64,000 nucleotides of DNA from Rallus limicola. Lineage: Eukaryota; Chordata; Aves; Gruiformes; Rallidae. The notes beneath the pieces were generated by a model. The model saw nothing but the letters and a program-made list of their open reading frames with translations. It was not told the DNA's origin and did no database searches. The stretch is taken from NCBI GenBank assembly GCA_022605955.1, contig JAKCOZ010000217.1:343821-407820 (forward strand). The letters are read 5' to 3'. The translations under genes and the position numbers were made by a program. Numbering within the stretch: position 1 is the stretch's first letter; the number at the start of each line of letters is the position of its first letter. Below are positions 13,601 to 23,803 of the stretch, piece by piece.

Positions 13601-14699
13601 TTGGCTCTCAGCCTTTTCCTTTGCCTGGAAAGAGGGAACATGCCTGGAACCTCCTACGGTGCTTTTCTCGGCCCTAGCAGACTGCAGTTCAAAACATGCT
13701 AAACGTCCAGCAATAACTCCCAAAGTAAAGAAGCTAGGCCTGAAAGGCATAGCTTGTCTGAAACCTCCTAACAGGACACACGAGCAGACCCTGTCACTTT
13801 GGCTCTCAGCCTTTTCCTTTGCCTGGAAAGAGGGAACATGCCTGGAACCTCCTACGGTGCTTTTCTCGGCCCTAGCAGACTGCAGTTCAAAACATGCTAA
13901 ACGTCCAGCAATAACTCCCAAAGTAAAGAAGCGAGGCCTGAAAGGCATAGCTTGTCTGAAACCTCCTAACAGGACACACGAGCAGACCCTGTCACTTTGG
14001 CTCTCAGCCTTTTCCTTTGCCTGGAAAGAGGGAACATGCCTGGAACCTCCTACGGTGCTTTTCTCGGCCCTAGCAGACTGCAGTTCAAAACATGCTAAAC
14101 GTCCAGCAATAACTCCCAAAGTAAAGAAGCTAGGCCTGAAAGGCATAGCTTGTCTGAAACCTCCTAACAGGACACACGAGCAGTCCCTGTCACTTTGGCT
14201 CTCAGCTTTTTCCTTTGCTTGGAAAGAGGGAACATGTCTGGAACCTCCTACGGTGCTTTTCTCGGCCCTAGCAGACTGCAGTTCAAAACATGCTAAACGT
14301 CCAGCAATAACTCCCAAAGTAAAGAAGTGAGGCCTGAAAGGCCTAGCTTGTCTGAAACCTCCTAACAGGACACACGAGCAGACCCTGTCACTTTGGCTCT
14401 CAGCCTTTTCCTTTGCCTGGAAAGAGGGAACATGCCTGGAACCTCCTACGGTGCTTTTCTCGGCCCTAGCAGACTGCAGTTCAAAACATGCTAAACGTCC
14501 AGCAATAACTCCCAAAGTAAAGAAGCTAGGCCTGAAAGGCATAGCTTGTCTGAAACCTCCTAACAGGACACACGAGCAGACCCTGTCACTTTGGCTCTCA
14601 GCCTTTTCCTTTGCCTGGAAAGAGGGAACATGCCTGGAACCTCCTACGGTGCTTTTCTCGGCCCTAGCAGACTGCAGTTCAAAACATGCTAAACGTCCA

Positions 14700-17600
14700 G
14701 CAATAACTCCCAAAATAAAGAAGCTAGGCCTGAAAGGCATAGCTTGTCTGAAACCTCCAAACAGGACACACGAGCAGACCCTGTCGCTTTGGCTCTCAGA
14801 CTTTTCCTTTGCCTGGAAAGAGGGAACATGCCTGGAACCTCCTACGGTGCTTTTCTCGGCCCTAGCAGACTGCAGTTCAAAACATGCTAAACGTCCAGCA
14901 ATAACTCCCAAAGTAAAGAAGCTAGGCCTGAAAGGCATAGCTTGTCTGAAACCTCCTAACAGGACACACGAGCAGACCCTGTCGCTTTGGCTCTCAGACT
15001 TTTCCTTTGCCTGGAAAGAGGGAACATGCCTGGAACCTCCTACGGTGCTTTTCTCGGCCCTAGCAGACTGCAGTTCAAAACATGCTAAACGTCCAGCAAT
15101 AACTCCCAAAGTAAAGAAGCTAGGCCTGAAAGGCATAGCTTGTCTGAAACCTCCTAACAGGACACACGAGCAGACCCTGTCACTTTGGCTCTCAGCCTTT
15201 TCCTTTGCCTGGAAAGAGGGAACATGCCTGGAAGCACCTGCGGTGCTTTTCTCGGCCCTAGCAGACTGCAGTTCAAAACATGCTAAACGTCCAGCAATAA
15301 CTCCCAAAGTAAAGAAGCTAGGCCTGAAAGGCATAGCTTGTCTGAAACCTCCTAACAGGACACACGAGCAGACCCTGTCACTTTGGCTCTCAGCCTTTTC
15401 CTTTGCCTGGAAAGAGGGAACATGCCTGGAACCTCCTACGGTGCTTTTCTCGGCCCTAGCAGACTGCAGTTCAAAACATGCTAAACGTCCAGCAATAACT
15501 CCCAAAGTAAAGAAGCTAGGACTGAAAGGCATAGCTTGTCTGAAACCTCCTAACAGGACACACGAGCAGCCCCTGTCACTTTGGCTCTCAGCCTTTTCCT
15601 TTGCCTGGAAAGAGGGAACATGCCTGGAACCTCCTACGGTGCTTTTCTCGGCCCTAGCAGACTGCAGTTCAAAACATGCTAAACGTCCAGCAATAACTCC
15701 CAAAGTAAAGAAGCTAGGCCTGAAAGGCATAGCTTGTCTGAAACCTCCTAACAGGACACACGAGCAGACCCTGTCACTTTGGCTCTCAGCCTTTTCCTTT
15801 GCCTGGAAAGAGGGAACATGCCTGGAACCTCCTACGGTGCTTTTCTCGGCCCTAGCAGACTGCAGTTCAAAACATGCTAAACGTCCAGCAATAACTCCCA
15901 AAATAAAGAAGCTAGGCCTGAAAGGCATAGCTTGTCTGAAACCTCCTAACAGGACACACGAGCAGACCCTGTCGCTTTGGCTCTCAGACTTTTCCTTTGC
16001 CTGGAAAGAGGGAACATGCCTGGAACCTCCTACGGTGCTTTTCTCGGCCCTAGCAGACTGCAGTTCAAAACATGCTAAACGTCCAGCAATAACTCCCAAA
16101 GTAAAGAAGCTAGGCCTGAAAGGCATAGCTTGTCTGAAACCTCCTAACAGGACACACGAGCAGACCCTGTCGCTTTGGCTCTCAGCCTTTTCCTTTGCCT
16201 GGAAAGAGGGAACATGCCTGGAACCTCCTACGGTGCTTTTCTCGGCCCTAGCAGACTGCAGTTCAAAACATGCTAAACGTCCAGCAATAACTCCCAAAGT
16301 AAAGAAGCTAGGCCTGAAAGGCATAGCTTCTCTGAAACCTCCTAACAGGACACACGAGCAGACCCTGTCACTTTGGCTCTCAGCCTTTTCCTTTGCCTGG
16401 AAAGAGGGAACATGCCTGGAACCTCCTACGGTGCTTTTCTCGGCCCTAGCAGACTGCAGTTCAAAACATGCTAAACGTCCAGCAATAACTCCCAAAGTAA
16501 AGAAGCGAGGCCTGAAAGGCATAGCTTGTCTGAAACCTGCTAACAGGACACACGAGCAGACCCTGTCGCTTTGGCTCTTAGCCTTTTCCTTTGCCTGGAA
16601 AGAGGGAACATGCCTGGAACCTCCTACGGTGCTTTTCTCGGCCCTAGCAGACTGCAGTTCAAAACATGCTAAACGTCCAGCAATAACTCCCAAAGTAAAG
16701 AAGCTAGGCCTGAAAGGCATAGCTTGTCAGAAACCTCCTAACAGGACACACGAGCAGACCCTGTCGCTTTGGCTCTCAGCCTTTTCCTTTGCCTGGAAAG
16801 AGGGAACATGCCTGGAACCTCCTACAATGCTTTTCTCGGCCCTAGCAGACTGCAGTTCAAAACATGCTAAACGTCCAGCAATAACTCCCAAAGTAAAGAA
16901 GCTAGGCCTGAAAGGCATAGCTTGTCTGAAACCTCCTAACAGGACACACGAGCAGCCCCTGTCACTTTGGCTCTCAGCCTTTTCCTTTGCCTGGAAAGAG
17001 GGAACATGCCTGGAACCTCCTACGGTGCTTTTCTCGGCCCTAGCAGACTGCAGTTCAAAACATGCTAAACGTCCAGCAATAACTCCCAAAGTAAAGAAGC
17101 TAGGCCTGAAAGGCATAGCTTGTCTGAAACCTCCTAACAGGACACACGAGCAGACCCTGTCGCTTTGGCTCTCAGACTTTTCCTTTGCCTGGAAAGAGGG
17201 AACATGCCTGGAACCTCCTACGGTGCTTTTCTCGGCCCTAGCAGACTGCAGTTCAAAACATGCTAAACGTCCAGCAATAACTCCCAAAGTAAAGAAGCTA
17301 GGCCTGAAAGGCATAGCTTGTCTGAAACCTCCTAACAGGACACACGAGCAGACCCTGTCACTTTGGCTCTCAGCCTTTTCCTTTGCCTGGAAAGAGGGAA
17401 TATGCCTGGAAGCACCTACGGTGCTTTTCTCGGCCCTAGCAGACTGCAGTTCAAAACATGCTAAACGTCCAGCAATAACTCCCAAAGTAAAGAAGCTAGG
17501 CCTGAAAGGCATAGCTTGTCTGAAACCTCCTAACAGGACACACGAGCAGCCCCTGTCACTTTGGCTCTCAGCCTTTTCCTTTGCCTGGAAAGAGGGAACA

Positions 17601-19400
17601 TGCCTGGAACCTCCTACGGTGCTTTTCTCGGCCCTAGCAGACTGCAGTTCAAAACATGCTAAACGTCCAGCAATAACTCCCAAAGTAAAGAAGCTAGGCC
17701 TGAAAGGCATAGCTTGGCTGAAACCTCCTAACAGGACACACGAGCAGACCCTGTCGCTTTGGCTCTCAGCCTTTTCCTTTGCCTGGAAAGAGGGAACATG
17801 CCTGGAACCTCCTACGGTGCTTTTCTCGGCCCTAGCAGACTGCAGTTCAAAACATGCTAAACGTCCAGCAATAACTCCCAAAGTAAAGAAGCTAGGCCTG
17901 AAAGGCATAGCTTGTCTGAAACCTCCTAACAGGACACACGAGCAGACCCTGTCACTTTGGCTCTCAGCCTTTTCCTTTGCCTGGAAAGAGGGAACATGCC
18001 TGGAACCTCCTACGGTGCTTTTCTCGGCCCTAGCAGACTGCAGTTCAAAACATGCTAAACGTCCAGCAATAACTCCCAAAATAAAGAAGCTAGGCCTGAA
18101 AGGCATAGCTTGTCTGAAACCTCCTAACAGGACACACGAGCAGACCCTGTCGCTTTGGCTCTCAGACTTTTCCTTTGCCTGGAAAGAGGGAACATGCCTG
18201 GAACCTCCTACGGTGCTTTTCTCGGCCCTAGCAGACTGCAGTTCAAAACATGCTAAACGTCCAGCAATAACTCCCAAAGTAAAGAAGCTAGGCCTGAAAG
18301 GCATAGCTTGTCTGAAACCTCCTAACAGGACACACGAGCAGACCCTGTCGCTTTGGCTCTCAGCCTTTTCCTTTGCCTGGAAAGAGGGAACATGCCTGGA
18401 ACCTCCTACGGTGCTTTTCTCGGCCCTAGCAGACTGCAGTTCAAAACATGCTAAACGTCCAGCAATAACTCCCAAAGTAAAGAAGCTAGGCCTGAAAGGC
18501 ATAGCTTCTCTGAAACCTCCTAACAGGACACACGAGCAGACCCTGTCACTTTGGCTCTCAGCCTTTTCCTTTGCCTGGAAAGAGGGAACATGCCTGGAAC
18601 CTCCTACGGTGCTTTTCTCGGCCCTAGCAGACTGCAGTTCAAAACATGCTAAACGTCCAGCAATAACTCCCAAAGTAAAGAAGCGAGGCCTGAAAGGCAT
18701 AGCTTGTCTGAAACCTGCTAACAGGACACACGAGCAGACCCTGTCGCTTTGGCTCTTAGCCTTTTCCTTTGCCTGGAAAGAGGGAACATGCCTGGAACCT
18801 CCTACGGTGCTTTTCTCGGCCCTAGCAGACTGCAGTTCAAAACATGCTAAACGTCCAGCAATAACTCCCAAAGTAAAGAAGCTAGGCCTGAAAGGCATAG
18901 CTTGTCTGAAACCTCCTAACAGGACACACGAGCAGACCCTGTCGCTTTGGCTCTCAGCCTTTTCCTTTGCCTGGAAAGAGGGAACATGCCTGGAACCTCC
19001 TACAATGCTTTTCTCGGCCCTAGCAGACTGCAGTTCAAAACATGCTAAACGTCCAGCAATAACTCCCAAAGTAAAGAAGCTAGGCCTGAAAGGCATAGCT
19101 TGTCTGAAACCTCCTAACAGGACACACGAGCAGCCCCTGTCACTTTGGCTCTCAGCCTTTTCCTTTGCCTGGAAAGAGGGAACATGCCTGGAACCTCCTA
19201 CGGTGCTTTTCTCGGCCCTAGCAGACTGCAGTTCAAAACATGCTAAACGTCCAGCAATAACTCCCAAAGTAAAGAAGCTAGGCCTGAAAGGCATAGCTTG
19301 TCTGAAACCTCCTAACAGGACACACGAGCAGCCCCTGTCACTTTGGCTCTCAGCCTTTTCCTTTGCCTGGAAAGAGGGAACATGCCTGGAACCTCCTACG
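14700..19400 (+). repeat. 11-monomer higher-order repeat (2,178 bp), 2 copies
   Basis: Variants recur at 2,178 bp (11 x 198): GAAGCACC at 15231 and 17409, CAAAATAAAG at 15899 and 18077, GCATAGCTTC at 16321 and 18499, CTCTTAGCC at 16575 and 18753, and TACAATGC at 16823 and 19001. The block lies immediately left of the provirus. A TCAGAAAC variant near 16728 occurs only in the first copy and so arose after duplication. Edges are approximate. Confidence 0.87.
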
Positions 19401-19563
19401 GTGCTTTTCTCGGCCCTAGCAGACTGCAGTTCAAAACATGCTAAACGTCCAGCAATAACTCCCAAAGTAAAGAAGCTAGGCATGAAAGGCATAGCTTGTC
19501 TGAAACCTCCTAACAGGACACACAAGCAGACCCTGTCACTTTGGCTCTCAGCCTTTTCCTTTG

Positions 19564-19568
19564 CTTTG
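19564..19568. other. Target-site duplication, left copy (CTTTG)
   Basis: CTTTG directly precedes the LTR end and is repeated at 26490-26494 after the other LTR. It occupies unit positions 160-164 of a satellite variant carrying GCTTTGAAAG. Removing the element and one copy restores an uninterrupted 198-bp monomer. Five bases is the duplication length usual for ERVL-type integrases. Confidence 0.95.
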
Positions 19569-20156
19569 TGTCGTGGTTTCACCCCGGCTTGGGCCGAGAT
19601 CCACGCAGCTGCCTGCTCCTTAAAGTAAAAGAGCAGGAGAAAAGGGAAAAAGGGGAGGGGGGAAACAAGGGAAGGGAAAAGGAAGGGGCAAATAACTCCA
19701 AAACCAAGAAACTAAGAGGCCCGTGGGTTGGGATAAGGATAGTTTACTAAGATAACAGAAAAATAAAATATATACAATGCTAACAGGACTATAGAGCAAA
19801 AGAATATGAAAATATTGATACACAATGCAGTTTCTCACCGAACCACACAACTCAGGCCGTACCACCCAGAGCCGTCCCGGAACCCGACCGTCCCCCAAGA
19901 CCCTCGCGTCCCGGCCGCTCGCGTCCCGGAACCGCCCCTTCTTCCTCCCATCAGCCCCCCTTTATCCTGGGCAGGACGTAATTGGCATGGAATACTCTCT
20001 TTGGCCCATCTGGGTCACCTGTCCTGGCATTGACTGTCTGACTGCAACTAAAAACATCAGGGTGTTATCAGCACTGTTTTCATTTTAACTCCCAAACACA
20101 GCATTCCATCCGCTGCTACAAATGAAATTAACTCTATCCTGACTGAAACCAGGACA
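19569..20156 (-). repeat. 3' LTR of the ERVL provirus
   Basis: 588-bp LTR. On the sense strand it begins TGTCCTGG and ends CCACGACA, so it carries TG...CA ends with a short imperfect terminal inverted repeat. It is identical by eye to the other LTR, shifted by exactly 6,333 bp. In sense order it contains a GC-rich segment with repeated CCGGGACG motifs and a GC box (plus-strand CCGCCCC at 19932-19938), a TATA-like A/T stretch (19764-19774), an AGTAAA that might act as a variant poly(A) signal (complement of 19743-19748), then a long pyrimidine tract and the terminus. The U3/R/U5 boundaries cannot be fixed from sequence alone. The short frames inside it are not genes. Confidence 0.96.
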
Positions 20157-20160
20157 TTAT

Positions 20161-20169
20161 CCACCCCTT
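20161..20169 (-). other. Polypurine tract of the provirus
   Basis: The sense strand reads AAGGGGTGG followed by ATAA and then the 3' LTR start TGTCC. A purine run abutting the 3' LTR is where plus-strand DNA synthesis is primed in retroviruses. It is short and has one interrupting T, so the exact priming boundary is uncertain. Confidence 0.8.
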
Positions 20170-20605
20170 ATTCCATACCATTTACGTCATGACCAGATCC
20201 AACCATTTCTTTTGGGTACAACCAATGTTTCAGACATGTTGAGTAAATGATTTAGTCCATGACTTTCAGGCTTCATTCGTTGTAACAGTCTCTCATGGTG
20301 TCAGTATGCACCATTGGATTGTTGCATGCTGCATCTCGGGCTCTCGACCAATGCATCTGACATGGTCCATGGTCATGGTCTGTGAATCAAAAGTGTTCAT
20401 TTTCAAAGGGGAAGAGGAAAAAGTTCTTGTGATGGTAGGTCTTGATCCCATCATCGTGGCAGTCTTCCTTCATTGACGTGTATGTTTCCGGCTGTAACTC
20501 CATTGGTACAACACACAACAACAATTATATATACAGAAATTAAAGTAATAATGTATATATTGTAATGGGTTATTTATCACTTATTATAATACAATTTCTA
20601 CCTTA
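20170..20605 (-). other. Non-coding segment between pol and the polypurine tract
   Basis: About 436 bp with no open frame of useful length on the sense strand. The part next to pol is A/T-rich, with several TATATA-like runs; the rest is mixed sequence. This is where env lies in other retroviruses, but I see no surface or transmembrane glycoprotein, signal peptide or fusion-peptide-like segment. ERVL elements typically lack env, so this is probably an original non-coding tail and not a decayed gene. Confidence 0.75.
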
Positions 20606-23600
20606 CTAATTACATTGGCTATTCTCACCTAAAATCAAATCCCTTTGAGGTACACATCGAGTTTCTCCATCCTTCTGCATTACCCACCAAGTAGAACCAG
20701 GTCCTTGAGCAAAAACAATTCCCGACATAGGTTTACCTTTACCTAAAGCAGGGATGACCCAAACTGTCTTCCCTAATATGCTTTTCATGTGCACCACTGG
20801 GACTCTGTCTCCTTCTACAGTGCGTGGAAATTTTGACTGGGCAGGGCCAGCCCGATTGGTAGAACCCCTAGAGTTAACTAACCACGTGGCTTTGGCCAAA
20901 TGTGTATCCCAGTGTTTGAATGTTCCACCACCCATTGCTTTCAGGGTAGTCTTTAAGAGTCCATTATATCGTTCAATTTTCCCAGAGGCTGGTGCATGAT
21001 AAGGAATGTGGTACACCCATTCAATGCCATGCTCTTTGGCCCAGGTGTCTATGAGAGCATTTCGGAAATGAGTCCCGTTGTCTGACTCGATTCTTTCTGG
21101 GGTGCCGTGTCGCCATAGGACTTGCCTTTCAAGGCCCAGGATTGTATTCCGGGCAGTAGCATGGGGTACCGGATATGTTTCTAGCCAGCCAGTGGTAGCC
21201 TCCACCATTGTAAGCACATAGCGTTTGCCATGGCGGGTTTGTGGGAGGGTGATGTAATCAATCTGCCAGGCCTCCCCATATTTATATTTCATCCACCGTC
21301 CCCCATACCAAAGCGGCTTCAACCGCTTCGCCTGCTTAATTGCGGCACACGTCTCACATTCATGGATAACTTGTGCAATAGCATCCATGGTTAAGTCCAC
21401 CCCTCGATCTCGAGCCCATCTATATGTTGCATCTCTCCCTTGATGACCTGAGGAATCATGAGCCCATCGAGCTATGAATAATTCACCTTTATGTTGCCAG
21501 TCTAGATCTACCTGAGCCACTTCAATCCTAGCAGCTTTATCTACCTGATGGTTGTTTTGATGTTCCTCCATGGCTCGACTCTTAGGTACATGGGCATCAA
21601 CATGACGTACCTTTACAACAAGCCTCTCTAATCGGGTAGCAATGTCTTGCCATAAGTCAGCAGCCCATATGGGTTTGCCTCTACGCTGCCAGTTGTTCTT
21701 TTTCCACTGTTGCAACCAACCCCACAGGGCATTAGCTACCATCCATGAGTCAGTATAAAGATAGAGCATTGGCCACTTTTCTCTCTCAGCAATGTCCAAG
21801 GCCAACTGGATGGCCTTCACCTCAGCAAATTGGCTTGATTCACCTTTTCCTTCAGTGGCTTCTGCTACTTGTCTGGTAGGACTCCATACAGCAGCTTTCC
21901 ATCTTCGCTGCCTTCCCACAAGGCGACAGGAGCCATCGGTGAACAGGGCATATCGCTTCTCATTCTCTGGCAGTTTGTTGTAAGGTGGGGCTTCTTCAGC
22001 ACGTGTCACCTCCTCGTCCTCTGGTGACATCCCAAAATCTTTGCCTTCTGGCCAGTCTGTGATCACTTCCACGATTCCTGGGCGATTAGGGTTTCCTATT
22101 CGAGCCCGCTGAGTAATTAGTGCAACCCACTTGCTCCACGTAGCATCAGTGGCATGGTGTGTAGAAGGGACCTTCCCTTTGAACATCCAGCCCAGCACCG
22201 GCAGTCGGGGTGCCAGGAGGAGTTGAGCTTCAGTTCCAATCACTTCTGAAGCGGCTCGAACCCCTTCATAGGCGGCCAGTATTTCCTTTTCTGTTGGAGT
22301 ATAATTGGCCTCAGATCCTTTGTAGGCCCGACTCCAAAACCCCAGTGGTCGACCTCTAGTCTCCCCTTGTGCTTTCTGCCAGAGACTCCAGGTAGGGCCA
22401 TTCTCCCCGGCTGCAGTGTAAAGCACATTTTTAACATCTGTCCCTGTCCGGACAGGCCCAAGGGCTACTGCATGGACTATCTCGCGTTTGATCTGTTCAA
22501 AGGCTTGCTGCTGCTCAGGGCCCCATTGGAAATCATTCTTCTTCCGAGTTACGTGGTAGAGTGGGCTCACAATGAGACTGTAGTTTGGGACATGCATTCG
22601 CCAAAAACCTATAACACCTAAGAAAGCTTGTGTTTCCTTTTTGTTGCTTGGTGGAGACATAGCTGCTATTTTATTGATAATGTCCATTGGGATCTGACGA
22701 CGCCCATCCTGCCATTTTATTCCTAAAAACTGGATTTCTCGGGTAGGCCCCTTGACTTTACTTTGCTTTATAGCAAAACCAGCTTCCAAAAGGATTTGAA
22801 TTATCCTTTTTCCTTTCTCAAATACTTCCTCTGCTGTATTGCCCCATACAATGATGTCATCAATATACTGCAGGTGCTCTGGGGCTTCACCCTTTTCCAG
22901 TGTGGTCTGGATTAGTCCATGGCAAATGGTGGGGCTGTGTTTCCACCCCTGGGGCAGACGATTCCACGTGTATTGGATGCCCCTCCAAGTGAAAGCAAAT
23001 TGTGGCCTGCACTCTGGCGCCAGTGGTATTGAGAAGAAAGCATTTGCAATGTCAATTGTGGCATACCACTTGGCTGCCTTTGACTCCAATTCATACTGCA
23101 GTTCCAGCATGTCTGGTACAGCAGCACTCATACCTGGAGTGACTTCGTTTAGGCCACGATAATCCACTGTCAGCCTCCACTCTCCATCGGACTTCCGCAC
23201 TGGCCATATGGGACTGTTAAAGGGTGAGCGGGTTCGGCTGATCACCCCTTGATTCTCTAGTTGACGAATCAGCTTATGGATGGGGATCAGGGAATCTCTG
23301 TTAGTACGGTATTGTCTCCTGTGCACCGTCGTTGTAGCAATTGGCACCTGCTGTTCTTCAACCTTCAATAACCCCACAACAGAAGGATCATCAGAGAGTC
23401 CAGGCAAGGCACGCAATTGCTCAGTGCCTTCTGTCTCCAAAGCAGCTATTCCAAAAGCCCACCGGTACCCTTTTGGGTCCTTAAAATAACCTCTACGGAG
23501 GTAATCTATACCTAAAATGCATGGAGCTTCTGGGCCAGTCACAATTGGGTGTTTCTCCCAGTCCTTCCCAGTTAAGCTCACTTCAGCCTCTAACACAGTC

Positions 23601-23800
23601 AATTGTTGGGATCCACCTGTCACTCCAGAAATGCTGACAGGTTCTGTCCCTACATGATTCGATGGCATTATCGTACACTGGGCACCAGTATCCACCAGAG
23701 CCTTGTACTCTTGTGGGTCTGACATGCCAGGCCATCTGATCCACACAGTCCAATAAACACGGTTATCCCTCTCCTCCACCTGGCTGGAGGCAGGGCCCCT
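20606..23800 (-). CDS. Pol: protease, reverse transcriptase, RNase H, integrase (ERVL type)
   Basis: The frame is open from the codon after the gag amber stop to a TAG at 20606-20608. The first possible non-AUG start is GTG at 23779, and no in-frame ATG gives complete protease, so it is probably made only as Gag-Pol. Numbering from that GTG (1,057 residues): aspartic protease with DTGA at 30-33; reverse transcriptase at about 140-440, with catalytic D243 and YIDD at 305-308; a connection region; RNase H at about 608-755, with D615, E653, D677 and D747; integrase with zinc site H774/H779/C808/C811 and catalytic D841, D900, E936 (D-D-35-E spacing). The C-terminus follows integrase without a recognisable dUTPase, which mammalian ERVL pol often carries. 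All expected catalytic residues are present and no frameshift or internal stop is seen. Function: particle maturation, copying of genomic RNA to DNA, and integration. Confidence 0.95.
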   Translation of the reverse strand, partial: RGPASSQVEERDNRVYWTVWIRWPGMSDPQEYKALVDTGAQCTIMPSNHVGTEPVSISGVTGGSQQLTVLEAEVSLTGKDWEKHPIVTGPEAPCILGIDYLRRGYFKDPKGYRWAFGIAALETEGTEQLRALPGLSDDPSVVGLLKVEEQQVPIATTTVHRRQYRTNRDSLIPIHKLIRQLENQGVISRTRSPFNSPIWPVRKSDGEWRLTVDYRGLNEVTPGMSAAVPDMLELQYELESKAAKWYATIDIANAFFSIPLAPECRPQFAFTWRGIQYTWNRLPQGWKHSPTICHGLIQTTLEKGEAPEHLQYIDDIIVWGNTAEEVFEKGKRIIQILLEAGFAIKQSKVKGPTREIQFLGIKWQDGRRQIPMDIINKIAAMSPPSNKKETQAFLGVIGFWRMHVPNYSLIVSPLYHVTRKKNDFQWGPEQQQAFEQIKREIVHAVALGPVRTGTDVKNVLYTAAGENGPTWSLWQKAQGETRGRPLGFWSRAYKGSEANYTPTEKEILAAYEGVRAASEVIGTEAQLLLAPRLPVLGWMFKGKVPSTHHATDATWSKWVALITQRARIGNPNRPGIVEVITDWPEGKDFGMSPEDEEVTRAEEAPPYNKLPENEKRYALFTDGSCRLVGRQRRWKAAVWSPTRQVAEATEGKGESSQFAEVKAIQLALDIAEREKWPMLYLYTDSWMVANALWGWLQQWKKNNWQRRGKPIWAADLWQDIATRLERLVVKVRHVDAHVPKSRAMEEHQNNHQVDKAARIEVAQVDLDWQHKGELFIARWAHDSSGHQGRDATYRWARDRGVDLTMDAIAQVIHECETCAAIKQAKRLKPLWYGGRWMKYKYGEAWQIDYITLPQTRHGKRYVLTMVEATTGWLETYPVPHATARNTILGLERQVLWRHGTPERIESDNGTHFRNALIDTWAKEHGIEWVYHIPYHAPASGKIERYNGLLKTTLKAMGGGTFKHWDTHLAKATWLVNSRGSTNRAGPAQSKFPRTVEGDRVPVVHMKSILGKTVWVIPALGKGKPMSGIVFAQGPGSTWWVMQKDGETRCVPQRDLILGENSQCN

Positions 23801-23803
23801 CTA
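23773..23803 (-). promoter_or_regulatory. Gag-pol amber codon with candidate readthrough hairpin
   Basis: Gag ends in three glutamine codons and then TAG (complement of 23801-23803). Pol continues in the same frame with no shift. Ten nucleotides downstream, CCTCC (23790-23786) can pair with GGAGG (23777-23773) around an 8-nt loop. Gammaretroviruses express Pol by suppressing such an in-frame amber stop with help from a downstream RNA structure. The in-frame stop is seen directly; the role of the hairpin is inference. Confidence 0.6.

Larger units (their letters stand above)
1..19568 (+). repeat. 198-bp satellite array, forward orientation, left block
   Basis: Head-to-tail tandem repeat with a period of exactly 198 bp. 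The landmark TTTTCTCGGCCC starts at 1, 199 and 397 and stays in register to the retroviral insertion, giving about 98.8 copies. The consensus has about 50% G+C and four CpG sites, a PstI palindrome (ACTGCAGT at unit positions 19-26) and a 25-bp imperfect dyad at unit positions 69-93. Monomers usually differ from consensus by only a few bases and I see no indels in this block. One frame is open on each strand because 198 is a multiple of 3; it is broken on the plus strand at 14328 by a TGA. No promoter, splice or transcript signal is seen. Such an array is usually pericentromeric, centromeric or sex-chromosome heterochromatin, but the location cannot be read from this window. I do not recognise it as a named satellite. 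Confidence 0.97.

Noticed and set aside
195..14330. Giant plus-strand open frame of about 4,700 codons, with similar ones at 14451-19628, 27750-39761 and 43157-51724
   Set aside because: It is a 66-residue motif repeated because the satellite period is divisible by 3. It starts at GTG with no upstream signals, the opposite strand is equally open, and stop-bearing monomers are amplified like others.
1..19568. Tandem repeat considered as a CRISPR array
   Set aside because: There are no unique spacers, the unit is 198 bp of near-identical DNA, and the context is a vertebrate retroelement.
19620..20088. Short frames inside both LTRs (identical sets 6,333 bp apart)
   Set aside because: They are low-complexity translations of LTR regulatory sequence. 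Duplication follows from the LTRs, not from gene copies.
20754..23489. Short plus-strand frames opposite pol, and others opposite gag
   Set aside because: They are antisense shadows of a clearly coding frame, with no domain or motif.
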